In this document: positions 21,013-33,002 of the stretch, piece by piece
Numbering within the stretch: the stretch's first letter is position 1
Layout: each line of letters opens with the position of its first letter
From: Chrysaora quinquecirrha
Lineage: Eukaryota > Cnidaria > Scyphozoa > Semaeostomeae > Pelagiidae
Assembly (NCBI GenBank): GCA_014526335.1
Contig: JACTAT010000002.1
Location: forward strand, 1,149,369-1,213,368
DNA length: 64,000 bases
Reading direction: 5' to 3'
Notes under the pieces: model-generated
What the model was told of the DNA's origin: nothing
The model's database searches: none
The model's input: only the letters and a program-made list of their open reading frames with translations
Translations under genes and position numbers: made by a program

Positions 21013-24000
21013 TTAACTTTCTGCCTGGAGAGATTCAAGATATTTCTGTCGAGCAGGATGGTCATCAGCTGGTCGATTGATTGGGATCCAAACAGGATCA
21101 CCAACAAACAATCTCTTTGCTTTGATGTAGTTCTAAAAAAGAACAGGATGTTCAGAGGCGTGCACGTTGCACAACGACGAGAAAACGACGCAAGCAAGGA
21201 AAGAGTCTGATGACGCCCTGAATGCCGGGACGAAATATTATCAAATAAAAACTCTAGTCTTTCCTTCACAAGCCTAGCGTCCTAGTGGCGTAGCGAGCCT
21301 TATCGGCACCCGGAGGCAGACACCAATGCTGCGCCCCCTGGATCCTATTCAAGTTACATTTTGAGTCAAACTTGGATTTTTCATCTGAGTGTATTACAAA
21401 ATTTTACAATTTTGCACCCCAAATTACTTGGCGCCCGGGGGCACTTGTCCCTTCCTCCCTGCCCCCCCCCCCTCCGTTCGCTACGTCACTGTAGCGTCGA
21501 TTACTCGTCATTTTGCAGCGTTACTGCGTCACTTGTTATTTTATTTCTTTGCCGCAAGAATCTTAAGGATCCGACCGATCCGACTGAACAGAGAGCATTC
21601 GTGGCCTTTTTCTAACGTTCGACACATATATATGTTTTATAAGGACGCAGGGCATTTTTTAAGGATTGTTAACTAGTGGGGCAAACGTGTGAAAAGGGGC
21701 CCAAAATTGCAATATTCAAAAGAATGCACAGATTCTGAACAACAATACAAATAGGTCTGTAATTATATAACATTGTTGTTATTATGGTACAGGTATCAAG
21801 TTTGTATTGAAAATCTTTTTTAACAAAGTCCTGTTTCTTGTAAAGCTCTAGGGGCCGTCGGACAGTAGTTTTCAAGGGGGGGTGACCGTCTCGATTTGCC
21901 GACTAAACAAAGTCAAAGTAAAAACATCTTTCTGATCCATCAAATGGGAGTAGGAGGGTACTTAAATTTCGATGGGCACGAGTAAAAAGGGGGCACTGCA
22001 GTAAAGCGTGCGCCGAATGTGCACCCTATTTGGGGGTCCGGGGGCATGCCATGCACCCCGAAAAATTTTGAATAACACTGAAGCTAGAATCGCTCTAACT
22101 GCCCTTTCCGAACTCTTAAAATGCTATTTTCTTGGAACTTAATCGCGGAGTTTGTACAGAATTTTTATGGTCTTTGAGTGGTACAAAACTTCAAAGTTGT
22201 AATAAAGAGCCAAACATCTTTGAACATTTGCATTCTTTACGAATCCAAAAGAGTGACTAACGTTATTGCTTGCTAAAGAGCCTAATTGATACTGAATTGC
22301 ATTCAATGAAAAGATCTCATGATTTATTTCTTTGATGCATAGCGGCTGGAGAAACGTCAGACATTGTCAGAAAATGGAGAAAATATGGCATATTCCCATA
22401 TGTATTCCCGAAAATGTTGATTGTGTAACTTCGATCTGTGGCATCGAAATCAATTGTCTTATACTTCGTAAATACTTTGTAATCTTCACATATAGAGTTA
22501 GTTAAGCGACCAAGCAACAAGCAAGCAAAATCGTCAGTACATATTCAACGCCCATTTAACACATGGTTCACAAAGAATTATTCTTTGGTGTTTAAGATCA
22601 TTTCAGTCAAAACAGGGGCCCATGTTTTGGGGCAAAAAGGCTGTTTTTTTCTCCACTACTGGGGCACGAAGAGGGGCCTACTGGAGCAATTGCCCCAAAA
22701 AACCCCCTTAAAAAATGCCCTGTAAGGACGCATTTATAGGAAAAATATTAAGACACTGACGTATATTGATAAGTACCCTTAAGCTAAAGAAACACTTAGG
22801 AGTTTGATCATGCAGCTATTTCGGCCGTTTTTCCGTTAAAATTTATGATAGGGTAGTTTTCTAGTTATGGGTGTTGAAAAATGTTGAAGAATACGTTGAT
22901 TATAGGCAATCTGCGGTGGTTCATGAAAGATCAACATTCATGCAAGACGGTTTGAATAAGCAGTGGTTTGGATTTTAGATTGAAGAAACTCAAGAGAAAC
23001 TCTTGATTTTTGAATACAGTAAAGCTAAGCATAAATGCCTGAAAGCCGTATACCTTCTCATCAAGGGTAAATCTGTGGTAGATGCCAGCAGGCAAAGTTA
23101 TCATATTTCCCTTATCAACAGCAATTCTTATCCAGCGATCATTTTTATCTCGGACATCAAAATAACCACTGCCTTCCAAAACAAAACGGATCTCTTCATC
23201 ATCGTGCAAATGTTCTGCGAAAAATGACGTCAGCTGCAAAAAAATATATATAATATTAGGACTTTTTTCTTTAATTTTACATTGAATGGCGACCAGTAAC
23301 TGTGGAGACATAAGCTCCTTGCGCTCCTTGCAAGGTTAAGAAATGTTTTCTTTGTGGAAAAGTGAAGGCTGACCAAGGCTGTCTATGTTTCGGATCATTG
23401 TAGTTTTAAGCTGTTGTGTGATAAACCATTTGATGAACTCTAAACTATGCCAAATCTTAAGTTAATCTTTAACAAATTTTGTTTTGATGTTTTGTTTTGA
23501 TGTTTTTTAAAAAACCGACGCTTAAATTGGACATTCCATCTCTAGCATTCCATTCCATCATTTCATTCAGTCATTCCATTCCATCATTCAATTCCATCAT
23601 TTCATATTCCATGTTCTACAGATAGCCTTTTACTATGCAGACCAGAATGACCAGAAGAGAAGGCCAGGTCAATAAAGCGGAACGCAAAAATTCTGCGGAA
23701 CACATTGGTCGCGCAAAGGGACGTTCCGTGTTATTGATTTCCCAACCACACACACTGAACGGAAGAATTTCATTCTGCACCAACAGGCCTGTTGAACTGA
23801 CATCTATGGTTCATATCATACACAGTTGAGAAAGGACACAGAAAAAAACACAGATAATAAGGTCCCACCTTTTCTTCATAGTTGGGAAGCTTTTCTGGAC
23901 AGACATTGACTTCATCTTCATAGCTATAGCCTCTTTCCTTCTTTATTTGATTATAATTTGGATCTGCCTCATAGTTGTCGGCATCAATCTTTAAAGAAAA

Positions 24001-25638
24001 CAACTATGTGAAATTTCATTCAAAAATTATACCCTGTGCCCCTGGTAACCAGTGCCGTACAGGCAGCACTTGATTTTGAAAGTAGGGCATGTAGATCTTA
24101 TAAGTGGGGGAGTTGGCAATGGGGCAAGTTTATGGATGGGCGAGATGACTAGAAACCATGCCAAACCCTTCTCATTCATGTATAGAACAACCATGAATGC
24201 ACTAACCTCATTTTTCAGCTCAACCTGCCTGTTTCTTATTTCGGACTAATTTGTCAGTACCTTATCACCCCAATCTTTCCAGGCAAAGATTGCAGTGGCA
24301 AACCCCAAGGGGGGGAATAGGGGGTTCCAGACCCCCATTTCTCCAAAATAGGGCCCTTGAGATTTGTCCAAAAATGCTGTAAAACTCATGGGGGGTTAGG
24401 TAGACTATCAGTTGGGGAACTTTAATCCAGTGTGCATTCCATGTAGCCTGGAGATCTCTGGCGTGGAGTTTGAAATTTTATTGGCGTACTGGCGTGGATC
24501 TTTCAAAAAAACAATAGCCTAGACTATTATTTCAATTATAAAACAATAGATCTATTGTTTCTTTTGGTGTGAAGTCTGATCTGGTTAGTGTATTCTCCAG
24601 CATAGCCGTAACACAGAATGCACCCTGGACCCACAATTGAACAATAGAAAGGAATTTCTAATAATTAAATGCAACCAACAGGAACCATGATGTGGTGCTG
24701 TGAATACTGTTTTCATTGGTCAAGAAAAATGTTTATAATTCAATGTTCACAGTTAAAACCCTACATGGAAAAGCAAATTGTTTAGGAACAGGCTTTTCTG
24801 CAAGAAATTTTTCATAATAAACTCAGTAGCTGGGACTGCCAGGACTGCCAGGACTGCCAAGCAGTAAACACATTGTAGTACTGGCTCAGAAATGTTTATA
24901 AACTGTCCAACACATGTTTCATAGAAGAAAATAAATTCTTTTTTCTAAATCAAACGTTTTTACTGCCCTGCAAGCCTAGCCTAAAAATAGTTTTCCTACG
25001 TGGCTCTAACACTGTAAAACTGTGAGCATGTTTGCACACATAGATGGTGTGGTCAAGCGGCCAAAGCATTGAGCTCGCTTTGTAAAGTAGTGCGTTTAAG
25101 TCTCATGGGGACTACTTTCCACAAGCCTACAGTCAACTCAGCGGACCATTCTTCCAAGGTCAGTAAATCAGTACTGGGGTATTCGGTATATCAGTCTGGG
25201 GGCACAAGCTGGAGGTCCACGGGGTGCTTCCAGAAACCCTGACCTGCCTTAACAAATAAAGATTGCTTGCTATCTACACCAAAATTAAATGTGTAGGCTT
25301 ATCTTTTAAATTTTTAAGTTCCACGATCCTTTTCTTCTGTTTTACAAAAGTGTCATGATCAATTTAAGATATAAATAGATAGGTTTGTTTATTTTTGGCC
25401 TATGTAATAGTCTAGCTTTATTATGTATAGCTATTGTATAGGCTATATAAGTTATATAGAAGTATAGCTACCAAGCTCTAGCTACTTAGCTAGTGAATGT
25501 CCTAATTTAATTGTTTACCTGCCATGCTAGTATCCCCAACTTTTCAAGCTGTATCAAGCTTACATCTTCATTGGGCAATTTCTTGTGCGGCAGACGTTGG
25601 TCACCATCTTTATCATCCATGTACCATGCATTAACCAT
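21013..25638 (-). CDS. ADI1: Acireductone dioxygenase, 4 exons, 179 aa
   Basis: Exons 25519-25638, 23869-23988, 23054-23233 and 21013-21132 (120, 120, 180 and 120 nt), all phase 0, TAA at 21013-21015. The protein starts MVNAWYMDD and ends LQAES. It carries the cupin metal site: EHLHDDEE gives His88, His90 and Glu94; GIYHRF gives His133. These are the same positions as in human ADI1. [10 protein letters not shown] and [14 protein letters not shown] are family hallmarks, and the last exon reads [20 protein letters not shown]. The enzyme oxidises acireductone in the methionine salvage pathway, giving the keto-acid precursor of methionine with Fe, or an off-pathway product with Ni. Cytosolic/nuclear; no signal peptide. 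Its last intron carries two hAT-like insertions. It looks intact. Confidence 0.97.
21282..21491. mobile_element. hAT-like short element with GTGGCGTAGCGA ends
   Basis: Left end CTAGTGGCGTAGCGA and right end TTCGCTACGTCACTG are inverted repeats. The flanks share TAGCGTC (7 bp), close to the 8-bp duplication of hAT elements. It contains GCGCCCGGGGGC and C-runs. Located in the last ADI1 intron. Confidence 0.7.
21648..22722. mobile_element. Non-autonomous hAT element, 1075 bp, perfect 8-bp target duplication
   Basis: Terminal inverted repeats CAGGGCATTTTTTAAGG (left) and its exact complement (right) are flanked by TAAGGACG at 21640-21647 and 22723-22730. The 8-bp duplication and CAGGG start are diagnostic of hAT transposons. 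The body has subterminal GGGGC words (GTGGGGCAAAC, ACTGGGGCACGAAG) and no long open frame. It sits in the last ADI1 intron. Confidence 0.93.
23533..23610. repeat. (CATTC)n-type simple repeat
   Basis: Imperfect run of CATTCCATCATT words between ADI1 exons 2 and 3. Confidence 0.8.
25041..25275 (+). mobile_element. SINE family C, copy 2, tRNA-like head
   Basis: Head TGGTGTGGTCAAGCGGCCAA resembles an A box. The body shares GGACCATTCTTCCAAGGTCAG with 14027-14192, followed by GGGGTGCTTCC and an AATAAA-containing 3' end with TTGCTTGCT. Located in ADI1 intron 1. Confidence 0.65.
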
Positions 25639-27736
25639 TTTGCAATTTCTTTTTATTTAGCAAACAACGATGTTTCAGCCCTTCGCCACGATTACGCTGG
25701 GGTTACGGTGTTACCTCATGCAGATCTGTCTAGTCTATGTCTACCTCAAAAATAGAGCAGTACGCACAACATCTCAATCTCCTCCACAATGGATGACCGA
25801 ATGTTGCAATTAAAACACGGAATATAAAGACTGATGGAACGAATGCTGGAATAATGAAATGATGGAATGCTTTAAGATGTGAGACGTGAAAAACTAATGT
25901 CTTAAGAAAGCGCTTATGGCCTGTGTATTTGTTTGTGTGTATAGAGTTGTTAAATCAAGAACAAAATTACCTAGATTTGACATCATAAGATGAAAGAAAA
26001 TTGCTCGAAAGCTTCAGTCACTCGTTAAGTCACACAGACAAAAAGTCACTTTCAAGACCAAACGACAAGGTTTACACTCTTGAGAAATCAAACGTGGCAT
26101 ATAAAATGCCATGCAGAGATTATCGAAAAGGACAATCGAAAAGACAATGGATCTCAGCTCAAAGAACATAATGAAATTGACACAGTGACTTTGCCAATCA
26201 TTGTTCGAAAGAAAGTAGATAAGAACTGGAAAAATAGACTTGTCAAATAAAGCATTGATTCAGCCAGTTCTTTCAACTCAATGTATGTATCAATCAAGTT
26301 TCATACCCCATCCCTGATATCTGATTCAATAACATCAATGGTTACAGTTGTACCGAATCAAATTTTGGCGTCTCGAGTTCTTCAGATTGAGTGACAAAAG
26401 CTTTCTCCCAGGTCTTTTAGTGTCTTTCACGCCTCTTCGTTCCGACCAACGCAATAACTAAGAGAAGAACCTATTTCTCATTGTCCAGTCCAGTGATGGG
26501 GGATGGATCTATCCCGAAATGTTGTCCTGATGAATATCAAGGGCTTGTCGTGATAAGTGTGGTGACTATCATAATTATGGCTAATTGTAAATCTTGTTCC
26601 GCTTGTTTTTACCCATATTTTAAGGTCGGTGCCCTGTTAACCATTAGTATTTTACAAGCCCTTACCCGTCTCTGACCACCGTCTTTTGATAAATACCACC
26701 CCCCAAGGACTCCCCCCATAATGATCTCATCCTCTCATGGATTGTGCATTGTTGTGGCTTAACTTGCTCTTAATCTTAATCTTAATATTAAGATTGGTCT
26801 GAATCTTTATCTTAATCTTAATCTTAATCTTATCTTAATCTTAATCTTAGTCTTTGTCTTAAACTTATTCTTGCTATTTGTCTAAATCTTAGCCTAAGTC
26901 TTAGCCCTAACCTTAACTTGATCTAAATTTTAATGTAAATGTTCACGTTAATCTCATCATACACTTAAACTTTAATTAATCTTAATCTTATTCCTAAAAG
27001 GGAACTTCATCTTAATATTGGTCTTAGTCTTAGTCTTAGTCTTAATCTAAGACTTGGTTTTTGGGTTTTAAACTTAAACTTTAGGTTAATCTTAATCTTT
27101 ATCCTAAACTAAAACTGAAAGTGGAACTTAAAATTGAATTTCAACTTGTACTTGAACTTAAATTAAAATCAATGTTAATTGTAAACTGAAACTCATTTTT
27201 TAAATCAGTCTTAATCTGAATCTGGTAGAAGGACAAAGGGACAGAGGAAGACAGAGACGGATATTTCTTGGTTAGATAAGCAAATAATTAGGCAGAAGAG
27301 GTGTAGAATTAATCAACTGTTGGAATACAAATCATTGTATCATGTTGTGACAACCAATCTCAGACAGAATATGATAAGGCATCATAAGATGATGACGAAT
27401 CTTAATCTTAATCTTTGAAATTAAACTTACAATTAAAAGCTAAATCCTTACAAAATTTTCGCTAATCGTTTTACCATTTTAGTATATACAGATGGTGAAA
27501 ACCAGTTTCAATGACCGAGTGATCTCCTTTTCTTTCTTCTCCTCTCCACGTTCAGATTGTTATACGAAGCAGTTAGTTATATTAGAGTACGAACGTTCCA
27601 CTCATTGGGACCAAATTTCTTTTTTCTTTTCTGCAATCTGATCTTCAAACAGCAACCCAATGTTTACTCTACCGGTTTCATTTCTATCTCTGCAACGTTT
27701 GGGCTGACGGTGCTGACATGCCTTAGATAAAGAATG
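25639..27736. other. Intergenic region between ADI1 and the GPCR-like gene
   Basis: 5' flank of ADI1 followed by about 2 kb without an exon that I can support. The plus-strand frame at 26481-26675 has no family features. The stretch 26765-27075 is a degenerate TTAATC repeat. Confidence 0.5.
26765..27075. repeat. Degenerate (TTAATC)n / (TTAGTC)n array
   Basis: More than twenty CTTAAT or CTTAGT hexamers in a decayed tandem array, with an outlier island at about 27402-27418 (AATCTTAATCTTAATCTT). The period is six. The motif is not the animal telomere repeat TTAGGG, and the array is internal. Confidence 0.85.
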
Positions 27737-28328
27737 TTATTTGCAATACCACTCTAGCCATTCAACATTGCGGATCAAAATCAAAACAATTGGGTTAAGA
27801 AGTGGAGCCAAGTAAGTAATATTGATGGTCCAAAATAAAGTTTCGGTTAGCTGATGCGGCTTGACAACTTTCACCAGATAAAGCACTCCTGCCAAGATCA
27901 ATGGAGCCCATGTTAGCACTTCAGCCAGAAGCAATGCAATGATCGATCTCTGTGCTTTTCTTATCACTTGTATTCTTCTTCTAAGCAAAACTGAATCGTT
28001 ACTCGGGACAACACGATTTAATTTTCTTAGAGTATACCAATGTTGGGCAAGAATGAAAATCAATATTAATATTACTTGAAAAAACCAAATATATGATTGT
28101 GGAAAAAAGAAGGAAGCTATCAATGATATTGTTAATGAGAAGAGCCATATAATAGCTACTTTTATCATTGACTTTGCGTTTCCTTGGGTCTGGTTGCTCT
28201 GGTTGCTGTTCCTGAGTGAAATCAAAAAGACGTCTCACTTGTTTTGCTTGGTTAAAAGCAATGAATGCCAGAGACAAGAGATTCACATCTGTGAAGATAA
28301 AGAATGTTATTTGCAATACCACTCTAGC
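27725..28328. repeat. 34-bp perfect direct repeat, copies at 27725-27758 and 28295-28328
   Basis: AGATAAAGAATGTTATTTGC followed by AATACCACTCTAGC occurs twice with no mismatch, 570 bp apart. One copy encodes TM3 residues (ARVVLQITFF) and the other, in a different frame, encodes the receptor's last residues and stop codon. Confidence 0.95.
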
Positions 28329-28667
28329 AAGACAGACATTGACTTTCAATGCGCTAAGAGCCATGAATACGTCCAACACACTACCAAGGCATAGGTCGGC
28401 AACAAATATATTCAATAACAAAACATTGTGCAGAGAATATCTTTCTTCTTTTTTGACCATCTTTATAGAATACGTGTTCAGCACCCCAGATACCAAAAAT
28501 ACCAGAATAGACCCTGTTGCTGTTCCATATGAGTAGGGCAAATTGTTATAGCCGAGTGAGTTAATTTGATTTTCACATCGCCTCACGTTAGTAGGTACAT
28601 TTGTGACATTGCTACTGTTTGCGATTACAGAAAAATTAACCATCAGAGCTACAGTGGTAGGAAGCAT
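27737..28667 (-). pseudogene. Divergent rhodopsin-type 7TM receptor, single frameshift
   Basis: Two overlapping frames on one strand encode a 7TM protein without introns. Frame one (from 28667) gives an N-terminus with N-glycosylation sites (NFS, NSS, NVT), TM1 (ATGSILVFLVSGVLNTYSI), TM2 with VAD (the 2.50 Asp) and TM3. Frame two (to 27737) gives TM4 (KVAIIWLFSLTISLIASFFF), TM5, TM6 (TWAPLILAGVLYLV) and TM7 with NPIVL in place of NPxxY. The frames switch near 28166-28176, after the RKRKV intracellular-loop residues; one extra base explains it. The DRY motif is absent (FNQAKQV instead). The last codons NVEWLEWYCK and the stop come from a 34-bp copy of the TM3 region. It is either a pseudogene or a sequencing error plus a short-tailed receptor. 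Confidence 0.82.
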
Positions 28668-31506
28668 TTCCCTTGTTGCTTAAGAAAACCAAAGGTTGAT
28701 TTTGCTGCAAGAATTGATGCTTGGCACTTTAGGAAGTCGTGGAGAACAGAAGCACGGAGAAGCACACTGTTGAGTGCTGAAAAATAAAAATGTTTGAGGA
28801 GAGTCAAGGTCTGTCAAAGTTGGGAAAGCAGCTTGTCTAATTTCAAATGTTGGCAAATAAAAAATACACGTTTTCTCCATATGAAATTTTGCAATGAAAA
28901 TGAACCCAGTACTGAAACTTTCTTAGTAATTAACTATCGGACAATTACAATTATGGATGTCTTAAGACTTTTCTTACGACATACGAATTCTTTCGAATGC
29001 TAATAATAAGCTGCATTTTGAGAAGAAAAAAATCCCAGAAATCACATCGACTATCTATTTTCCCAAGTCAGACGATGAAATGTTTCACTAAAAATTTCTG
29101 AGAGATATTGGTTCACTATTTTCTCAGATTCAAAAAACGCAAAACTGGGTTTTCTATCTTTTTGGGGAGCCGAATACTACTATCTTATAAACCACTTCTT
29201 TTTCATCAAAATACTTGTAAATTCAAGAACACCCTTTCTATGTCCGCAAGTCAACCTTCGACTAAAATCTCCTAATGAATACTCACCTTTCATCCGACTC
29301 TTGCTCTCTGCTCCATACATGTACGTATTGCAACGACTTTAGGTCATCAGCGTATGGATTTTGCAGATGGGAAGCGATCTTTATGACTGTATCGGGTGCA
29401 AAATTGTTTTTCTTCATACTTGACAATTACGCAGATGTTGGCCATATTCGGTCATATGGCGGCTGCTGTTGGTCACAATATGGAAAAATATCAAAAAGCT
29501 TTCCTCCCATCAGGTTACGGAGCCACATATGGTCTTTGAAAGATACAGTTAAATTAATAATGAATCATTCTCGTTAACAAATGGATAAACATCTGCCATT
29601 ATGAAAATTTTCATCTTGATGAACATGCTAATTTATGAAACACTGTTAAAATCTCTCGCAAAATACATTCCGACCATTGCGACATGCTGAGAAATTCATA
29701 TTGATTGCCTCTTGTTTCTCCAAAACCCATCGTCGCCGACAGGCCAATATCCATGGTGGAAAAGTTTGGGACAACTATGTACGCATATGAGCCAATCTAC
29801 AACATTGCTTTGTCGATGGGCGGTGAAGCGAAGTGTCAAAATCTTTTTTCGCCATGTCAAAGACGTCTCGCAATTTCTTGTTAGGGGGTGGTATCTATGG
29901 CATCCTCGTTCAGCAACACCCAGTAGATAGTCTTGAATAAAAATCTTGAATAACTTGAATAAAAAAGATCATTACTAAGTGTTTCGCTACTGCCAAGGGT
30001 TAGTTTTTAGCACTCGGAAAGTTCTACCAATTCTACAGCCGAGGGCGTTTAAAGAAATAACGTAAGCGCTATCAATCTAAAATTTTGTCGAAAGGGTTGT
30101 AAACCTAAAAATTAATTTGTAGTGGGAAAAAACTGCTTTGCTATTTGAGCGAAAGGTAACAAAATAGCAGTTTCTTGCTTTTCCGACCAAGAGAAAAATT
30201 TCAAGTATGGGCGTGTTAACTGGTCAATATACTAAGTGTAGGTCTTCGTTTATCAATCCTGAACATTGCCAATGAAAAAGAACCAAATTCTGATAAATTT
30301 CGAAATGCGAAATAATTAATTCAAAACCATTTATTAAATTAAATAGAATTTAAAAATTCTTTGTAACCCCGTTATATATATGCAATATACAAAAAGATTT
30401 TACGATACACCTTGTTCAACTCTGTGTAGGCCTACTGAAATATAAAATTCTTTCACATTAGCTACTATTGCGCAACAACGACTGTTAAACATACGACCAC
30501 GGAGATCGGAGATAGTAATAATAATAATAGAGATAGTAGATAGTGTTAATTACTATCTCTATGTATAGGACAAGAACATAATGATGCATAAGTTTGTGAG
30601 ACAGGTTTTTAGAATTTCGCAACTGTGGCCGTGCAGTTGTTTCAATTCCTCAACTTTGCTTGACAAGTTTCATTTAAATTCTGAAGCTTGTCAGCGAGTT
30701 GTCTCGGGATGAGTTTACGATGCGATGCAGTAAGAGCAAAGAACAAGGTGACATGAAAATCTCATGCCGGCACGAGACTGCTTGCGTGTATGAGCACGCG
30801 CACTTTCAAGCCACTAAGATCTCATGACCTGTTTCAAAGAGGTTTTAATACAAAATAAAATTTCTCACTTATCATTTGTACTTATCATCTATGCTTATAT
30901 GAATTCAGACCTGAGATTAGTGCCGCCTTGATGCGATGTAAGAGTCGTTGTGGAGGAGGACGTTCTCTCCGGACTGACCGAGAAAGCAAGAGGTCGTGAG
31001 TGGCTTTAGTCTATAAATGTTTACTTTTTTGTTATGTAAACATATTTCTGTAGTCTTTGAGCCGTATAAAACTTCAAAATTGCAAGAAACAGAGGGAAAG
31101 TTTTCGGACATACTACTTTAGTATGTTAAAAAATGTTTCCGCTGTTTCTTGCGAATTTAAAGATATTTCTGCTTTTGCTAACTTTACCTGTGACTACACA
31201 ATTTTTTGGCTACGTACTGCAGGCCTCAGTCAAGTAAGATTCTGGCCAGAGAGAGACAAAGTGCCGCATGACGGGCCACATAAAGCCTCGTGTAAACGCC
31301 TCTTCACTGTGCAAGATTGAAACCCAAGTTGCAGCTAGAACCATTAACTTAAAAACGATTTCGTTTGTCTGAAGTGAGTGAGTCAAGGTGTTGGGACAAA
31401 GGGTCAGGTCTTGCACCAGTATGGGACAAGCAGAAAAACTACAGGATAAGTGTTTTGAAACCACCAAAAGAGGTGTCCGCCGCCGTTTCTGTCAATCCCT
31501 TGTTTT

Positions 31507-31629
31507 TCTTAAGGTTTTTCGAAAGGAATTCTGGGAATAATTTCCTTAGCTACGAATTCAACGTCTGCAGCTATGTAAAATGCGTAACTAAGGAAATTAT
31601 TCCCAGAACTCCTTTCGAGAATCCTTAAT
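31507..31629. mobile_element. Short hairpin element (about 120 bp)
   Basis: Arms of about 45 bp (31507-31552 and 31583-31629) are near-perfect reverse complements around CTGGGAATAATTTCCTTAG; the spacer is about 30 bp. The outer ends read CTTAAGG and CCTTAA. Probably a miniature transposon. Confidence 0.75.
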
Positions 31630-32343
31630 GAAAACAGCAGGCAAAAACGGCGGCCATCTTTTGCGGAACCGTCTATGCGCGGTACACCCTCTATTCAAAA
31701 TCAAAAATACCCCTATTTGGCACATCTGAGCGACGAATGTTTTTAGAGGTATTATCTTGTGAAATTGTGGAAGAACAATTGTGTAAACTGCATGCTGAGT
31801 TCTCATTTAAAGAGGCCCCCTTTTTGCTGATTGAAACTAATTGCCAAGTTAATCAATTATTCAGATAAATGGTGTGTGCGCCTATCAATATTAAAGCAAA
31901 AATTGTTTGTTGTTGCAAAATTAAATAAATTACATTCTAGAATTCAAATTCAGATTTTGTTCCTAAGTAGCACTCCGTTGTTGGCTCAACATATCTTCGA
32001 CGGGACCATTAATCACTGTATTGTTGTAGAGGTTGCTCCCGGCAGTCTTTAAAGGCAAGGATAGACCTGATACCCAACTATAGAGTTTCAAATTAGATAG
32101 TCACTGCAGAATACCTTGACCACTCAGTGAGCCATTTTTGATATGCGGAACGAGGAATTTATACAGTATGCAGTGGCCTACTTTTCCTTTAGCAAAAACT
32201 GCTTTTCTTTCCTCCACATCATTGTTGCCGCTTGATGAGCTCTACACATCATAATGATCTTAATGCTCAAAGACGTGCCATTGGTCAATTCGCTAAGAAT
32301 CCGATGAACCGTCCATGCGGGCTCTATCATTAGTGAACAATGA

Positions 32344-32452
32344 GTTACTAGGCCAAGTTTTGGACAGCGATTAGGCCACTTTGTGGTTATTGGACACTGA
32401 CTAGGCCAATTTGTGGTTTTGGACAGCAAGTAGGCCAACTGATAGTTTTTGA
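32344..32452. repeat. Short irregular tandem repeat of TAGGCCAA(G/T)TT units
   Basis: TAGGCC starts at 32349, 32372, 32402 and 32431, each followed by TTTG-rich sequence and TGGACA. It lies just downstream of the semaphorin stop codon. Confidence 0.7.
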
Positions 32453-32550
32453 AAATTGTCATATGCTCTGCATTGTCCAAAGTTGCCAAAGTGCACTTGC
32501 AAAATTCCTGGTCTTTGTGAAATGCTTGAATATAAACAAACTACCGCTTG

Positions 32551-33002
32551 CTAGAAGGAAGTTATTCCCATTTCATAGTCTTTGTCTTCACCGAACATTT
32601 TTAATTTACCATTTCTAGGAGATTTATTTGTTGTTTTGAAAGCCATACCAACAACAACAGAAGTATCTAAATTTATCGGAACCATGTGTTTATTATTTTC
32701 AAACGATATTTCACTGTCACTACTCGGCGGCCGTTTCTGGTCCTCAAGGGAGCCGTTCCCTTGTTTCAAGTCGATGGACCTCAAAGGCAACTTAGTCAGA
32801 TCATCGTCGTCTAAGCTTCTTCTGTTAGACATACCTTTTCTCTTCTTCCGCTTAACGAAGCAAAATATTGCTACTAAACAAATAATCAAGCAGAATAGCG
32901 AAGTGCCAACAACAGCAATTATAATATCAGTAAGTCGAAAACCTGGACCGGCAGTTCGGCTGCTACTTGATGCCGTGTGTGGTAATGATGTAAATACAAT
33001 GC
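32551..33002 (-). other. Last semaphorin exon: transmembrane segment and cytoplasmic tail
   Basis: Starts after CTTTTCTAG with phase completing Gly (RTPG joined to IVFTSLP). Encodes a Ser/Thr-rich stalk, a hydrophobic span (IIIAVVGTSLFCLIICLVAI), a basic stop-transfer KRKKRK, and a tail of about 95 residues with acidic SLDDDDLTK and a terminal YEMGITSF before the stop at 32551-32553. No catalytic domain. Confidence 0.9.

Larger units (their letters stand above)
28668..32550. other. Intergenic region between the GPCR-like and semaphorin genes
   Basis: No exon recognised. It contains the hairpin at 31507-31629, the short tandem repeat at 32344-32452, an (AATA)-rich patch near 30510-30560, and the shared fragment GTCTTTGAGCCGTATAAAAC near 31055 that resembles one at 22168 inside the hAT element. 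Confidence 0.45.

Noticed and set aside
29275..29577. 100-aa plus-strand frame in the intergenic region
   Set aside because: No recognised domain, no splice or start context, composition like neighbouring non-coding DNA.
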